NCBI GenBank assembly: GCA_964626885.1
Contig: CAZVJA010000112.1
Location: 1 to 15,954 of the forward strand
DNA from: CAZVJA01 sp964626885
Lineage (GTDB): Bacteria; Planctomycetota; Planctomycetia; Planctomycetales; Planctomycetaceae
DNA length: 15,954 nt
Reading direction: 5' to 3'
Below are positions 12,760 to 15,954 of this stretch, one piece after another. Positions within the stretch are counted from its first letter, which is position 1. Each line of letters starts with the position of its first letter. Made by a program: the position numbers and the translations under genes. Below the pieces are notes generated by a model, which saw nothing but the letters and a program-made list of their open reading frames with translations, made no database searches and had not been told where the DNA came from.

Positions 12760-15700
12760 CTACCGCTGCTTCAGCAACCGCCCCTTCGCGGCGTCTTCCG
12801 TCATGATGATCACCGCCCCTCGGTCGACCACATAGCTTAGCTTCAGCGGTTCGAGAAGCTGCTGGAGCGCGTCGGCGGCGGGAACCTTATCGACGTCGAT
12901 CGAGAAGGTCCGCTCGTCCAGTTTCGTGCCGACCGTCTCCAGCGATTTGTTGTCCATTTCAATCCTCACGTTTACTTGCGCGCCGATCCGCATCAGGATC
13001 TTGTAGAGTGTCGAGTTGGTCATGTGCATCGTCACGCGGGAGGTCAGCAGATGCTTTTCGAGGCTATTGGCTTCGAGCGTTGGGTAGACCTTGAGCGAGT
13101 CGAAACCCAGCCGGGAATCAGAATGAACAATCACCCCCGGTCCCGTCGCCAACATCGAAGCCGGCGGTGCGTGCTGAATGGCGTTGCTGCTCGCCTGTGG
13201 AACTGGCGAACCCGCCGGCACATAGTTCGGAAGGAGCACCGGGCCGGATGGCGCGACCGCGCTCCCCTGTTCGGGCGCTGCGCGGCGGTTCTCCTCTTTG
13301 CGCTTCAACGTATCGACCGCCTTCACCGCCGAGGTGATCTTGAGGACATCATCCTCGACGAGATACGCCAAATTCAGCGGCCGTAGAAAAATATCGAGGG
13401 CATCCGCCAGAGGCACATCAACGGCGTGGAGAGAACACATTTTCTCATTAAACTTGATCTCCGTGGCTTCCAGGCCGGAACTTTCAACGACAATGTTCGT
13501 GGCAGCCAATGTTGCAATTACCCTGATGATTTCATTGAACGTTTCTCGCTCCTTTCGAATCGTAATGCGCTTGCGGAGGGACCGTTCGATCGCCAGTTCC
13601 GCAGGTGACATGGCCGATGGTGAGGTGTGCGGTGCTAAAATCGGCGGTGGAACAGGTTCCCATGCGGGGGCAGGGACGGCGGTTTGCGAGTGAGGCGCGC
13701 TTGTCCCGTTCAGTTTCTGAACGCCATGGTCGCGTTCGTAGTTTCCCCGCTTCTCATTCGGCTTGGGTTCTTCGTTGGGCTCCGCCTTCTTCGGCTCGGC
13801 GGATTCGTCTTTGATCTTCTTCTCGATCTCGACGTTCACTTTTTCAGCCTGCTGCGTCCGCTCGACCAGCTTGCGGAGTTCCGCCACGTCGCCGCGCACC
13901 TGCCGCACCTCTTTACGCAGCTCGCGGAGCTCTTGCAGGATCGGCGGTGAGGCAACCCCCGGTAGACCAAACGCTCCCGGCGACCCGGGGACATCCCGCG
14001 GCAGAACCCCCTCGCGCCGCATTTGTTCAGCCATTTCGTGCAACTCCTGTACACGATGCTCCTGCCGCTCCCGCTCTGCGCGAAGTTCCAACTCCATCAT
14101 TTCCGCTTTACGCCGCAGCGATGCGGCCTCTTCTTCAAGCCCTGACTTGCGGAGACGTTCCACCGCTTGTCGCAGCGCTTCAATTCGTTCTTGAATCGCC
14201 TCTCCCTCGCTTCGGGACCGGGCCTCCGATTCCTTCATCTCCCGCAGGAGCTGCGAGAGGTGCTCTCGCCGGTCAGGAGGGCTGGAAGGTGCGCGTGGAC
14301 CGCTGTTTGAACTGGGAGCTAACGCCACCAGCGGTACGGCTGCCGGTTGGCTATGCACCATTCTTAGTTGCAACCGCTCGCGTAGCAGTTGTTTGATCTG
14401 CTCCTTCGCCTGTTCCATCTCGGGACCGAACAGCTCGCGCGCCTCTTCGGGAGTCAGATGTTGAGACAGTTTCGCTTGCTCTTGGAAAAGCTGACTCAGC
14501 TTTTCGCTCAGCTCGGCCAATTGCTGTTGTATTTCCGCGAGCCGCTGCTTGTTGATTAGGTCCTGAGGACTCGCGGAAGGCGTCGGCGGGGCAAGCCCTC
14601 CCGCCGGCTGCGGTGTCCCAGCCACGGTCAGCGATGTAGGCGGCGCGTTCGATGATGCGGCACCCTCGGCGGTTCTCTCTGTCTGCTTTTTCTGTTCAAG
14701 TTCAGCGAACAACTGATTGAGAGCGCCTTGATACAGACGGTAATCTTCGTTTCGTTCCCACCATTTCTTTGCCAACGGGATAAGTCCCGCCTGCATGCGC
14801 TCCGACTCATCAATTCGCCCGACCGAACGGAGATGATGCACCTGGGTCATGAAGTGTGTTTTCAATTCTTTGAAACTATAGATTCCTGGCTGCCCCGCTA
14901 TTCGCCATCCCACAAATTTTCCGGTCTGGTCACGAACGTCGTGTAACTGGTCCATTGTGTCTGCGCGATCGATCGGTGGATTGCCAGACGAACTTTGGAC
15001 CGAATCGAGCATCTCGGCTAGGACCATGTAACCTTTCGATAACGGCGGATTGTCCCCGTTTGATTTCGGAGGGGCGTTGTTTCGATCATCCTGCGCAATC
15101 TGCATCTCGTTCGGGTCTTTCGCCACGAAAGGATTTTCTCCGGGACCGACGAGTGTGGTCTGTGTTTCCATCGGCACGGTACGCACGGCTTGGGCGCCAT
15201 CCCGGACTTGTGACGAAAGGTGGTCTACTTGTGCAACCGACATGACTGTTCTATTGTGCGATGTGGGCTCGGTACCCGTCGAGCCGTCTTCATTGACTGG
15301 TTCTGCCAAATTGTGCAGAACCCTTGTCACGGAGATCGGGTTTCTCCCTGACGACGAACTTTTTGCGGAAGCGGGAATACTGGCCTGCGTCTCCTGTTCC
15401 ACCTCGTTGGACCGGAGCAATAAACGAATGACGGCTTCCGTTCGTTGCACGTCCGGCCACCGAAAAGCCGACTTTCGGAGATGTTCCGCGTCTTCAGTCA
15501 GGACGGTAATCAGATCGGATGTTGTAAGTGTTGGTTGATTCTCTTCGGACACAACCCCCTCCGGTGCGTCGAGAGTCCACAGGTAATTCTGATACGAATG
15601 GTTTCCATTATCTCCGTTAGCTTCCGGGAAAACGGCGCGGCGTGTGGCCAGTCGACCGTCAACTCTTTGCGCCGTATACAACCTCTCAACGAGCGGAAGC

Positions 15701-15882
15701 TCGGTATTGCTTTGCGTCAATTGGATTTTTTCCCCGCTGGAAAGTGTGACCCATTTCGACGGGCTGTCCTTGATGCCTGGTCCGTCCCCGCAGCCGAGGA
15801 TCGATGACATGCATACCACGGTGAATAGGAACGCGGAAATTCGTGCGAGGGACGATCGCAGGAGAGTATGAAAGGATTGCAT
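12760..15882 (-). CDS. Large lipoprotein with coiled coils and two STN-like domains
   Basis: 1040 residues from ATG 15882, with GAGGAG (complement of 15890-15895) 7 nt upstream. The signal sequence ends in SSILGC, so Cys31 is the likely lipidation site. Residues about 40-400 are not recognised; they include polar, low-complexity stretches and a segment (about 320-395) rich in aromatic and basic residues. Residues about 441-507, 540-625 and 647-690 are charged heptad-like coiled coils, split by Pro/Ser-rich linkers. Residues about 690-760 are Glu/Pro/Lys-rich. Two repeats close the protein (about 768-851 and 945-1029), each with a 'VPLADALDIFLRPLNLAYLV.DDVLKIT' style end. That pattern is the short N-terminal (STN) domain of secretins and TonB-dependent receptors. 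No secretin barrel follows, so it is not itself a channel. A periplasmic scaffold at the envelope is the best guess. Confidence 0.8.
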   Translation of the reverse strand: MQSFHTLLRSSLARISAFLFTVVCMSSILGCGDGPGIKDSPSKWVTLSSGEKIQLTQSNTELPLVERLYTAQRVDGRLATRRAVFPEANGDNGNHSYQNYLWTLDAPEGVVSEENQPTLTTSDLITVLTEDAEHLRKSAFRWPDVQRTEAVIRLLLRSNEVEQETQASIPASAKSSSSGRNPISVTRVLHNLAEPVNEDGSTGTEPTSHNRTVMSVAQVDHLSSQVRDGAQAVRTVPMETQTTLVGPGENPFVAKDPNEMQIAQDDRNNAPPKSNGDNPPLSKGYMVLAEMLDSVQSSSGNPPIDRADTMDQLHDVRDQTGKFVGWRIAGQPGIYSFKELKTHFMTQVHHLRSVGRIDESERMQAGLIPLAKKWWERNEDYRLYQGALNQLFAELEQKKQTERTAEGAASSNAPPTSLTVAGTPQPAGGLAPPTPSASPQDLINKQRLAEIQQQLAELSEKLSQLFQEQAKLSQHLTPEEARELFGPEMEQAKEQIKQLLRERLQLRMVHSQPAAVPLVALAPSSNSGPRAPSSPPDRREHLSQLLREMKESEARSRSEGEAIQERIEALRQAVERLRKSGLEEEAASLRRKAEMMELELRAERERQEHRVQELHEMAEQMRREGVLPRDVPGSPGAFGLPGVASPPILQELRELRKEVRQVRGDVAELRKLVERTQQAEKVNVEIEKKIKDESAEPKKAEPNEEPKPNEKRGNYERDHGVQKLNGTSAPHSQTAVPAPAWEPVPPPILAPHTSPSAMSPAELAIERSLRKRITIRKERETFNEIIRVIATLAATNIVVESSGLEATEIKFNEKMCSLHAVDVPLADALDIFLRPLNLAYLVEDDVLKITSAVKAVDTLKRKEENRRAAPEQGSAVAPSGPVLLPNYVPAGSPVPQASSNAIQHAPPASMLATGPGVIVHSDSRLGFDSLKVYPTLEANSLEKHLLTSRVTMHMTNSTLYKILMRIGAQVNVRIEMDNKSLETVGTKLDERTFSIDVDKVPAADALQQLLEPLKLSYVVDRGAVIIMTEDAAKGRLLKQR

Positions 15883-15954
15883 GCGGAGGCTCCTCTATTT
15901 TGCTTCCGTAGGAAGTTGGGGGTCGTGCGGGGTGGGTGGTTGAATTTCGAGATC
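15883..15954 (-). promoter_or_regulatory. Lipoprotein gene leader
   Basis: Read on the minus strand, CTTCC (15915-15911) pairs with GGAAG (15907-15903) over a 3-nt loop, about 8 nt before the GAGGAG ribosome site. No promoter could be assigned in the 72 bp available; the rest lies outside the window. Confidence 0.3.

Noticed and set aside
12594..12835. Short plus-strand frames across the second palindrome
   Set aside because: Their sequence is translated repeat arms, and they overlap the end of the lipoprotein gene.
1..15954. CRISPR array, insertion sequence, prophage or defence genes
   Set aside because: No spaced direct repeats, transposase, integrase, nuclease or toxin-antitoxin pattern was seen on either strand.

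Overview
The window looks like chromosomal DNA of a planctomycete (Planctomycetota). This rests on several signs together: a PEP-CTERM protein; a Flp pilin with the planctomycete-style GPTAVEY processing region; a Sec-exported WD40 propeller with a planctomycete-type tail; a long lipoprotein with coiled coils and two STN-like domains; and GC-rich DNA carrying two large palindromic intergenic repeats. A run of exactly 100 N (11479-11578) marks a scaffold join of unknown true length, so this is a draft or metagenome assembly. No genus is claimed.

Layout. 1-810 is the 3' part of a MoxR-type AAA+ ATPase gene. It converges on 826-1326 (-), a small exported protein that resembles the NlpE N-terminal domain. 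That gene is divergent from a LysR regulator (1472-2377, +), and the 145-bp gap between them holds a good -10 element and a cluster of GTTGTA/CAACAT half-sites. 2409-3341 (-) is a PEP-CTERM protein. 3592-4665 (+) is a tartrate/D-malate-type beta-decarboxylating dehydrogenase. A palindromic repeat (4711-4841) separates it from a NifS/IscS-type cysteine desulfurase (4842-6038). A 389-bp AT-richer gap follows, with a DnaA-box-like site, a promoter and a long leader. Then comes the replication cluster dnaN (6428-7537), dciA (7541-7891) and gyrB (7995-10529). After gyrB lies the exported WD40 protein (10658-12133), interrupted by the N run. The last part is on the minus strand: a Flp pilin (12270-12443) with its own terminator, a 316-bp gap with a second palindromic repeat and an attenuator-like terminator, and the lipoprotein (12760-15882).

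How the genes fit together. The only clear functional unit is dnaN-dciA-gyrB: sliding clamp, helicase-loading factor and gyrase B subunit, without recF between them and without dnaA upstream. The gap before dnaN is a plausible but weakly supported origin region. The LysR gene may control itself and its divergent neighbour. The lipoprotein and the pilin are adjacent and on the same strand, but a strong terminator lies between them, so a shared envelope or pilus role is only a guess.

No defence system, CRISPR array, insertion sequence, prophage, rRNA or tRNA gene was found. I see no convincing wholly new multi-gene system. The least explained items are the double-STN lipoprotein, the three-segment terminator/anti-terminator upstream of the pilin, the NlpE-like protein divergent from the LysR gene, and the dnaN leader with a possible small upstream ORF.
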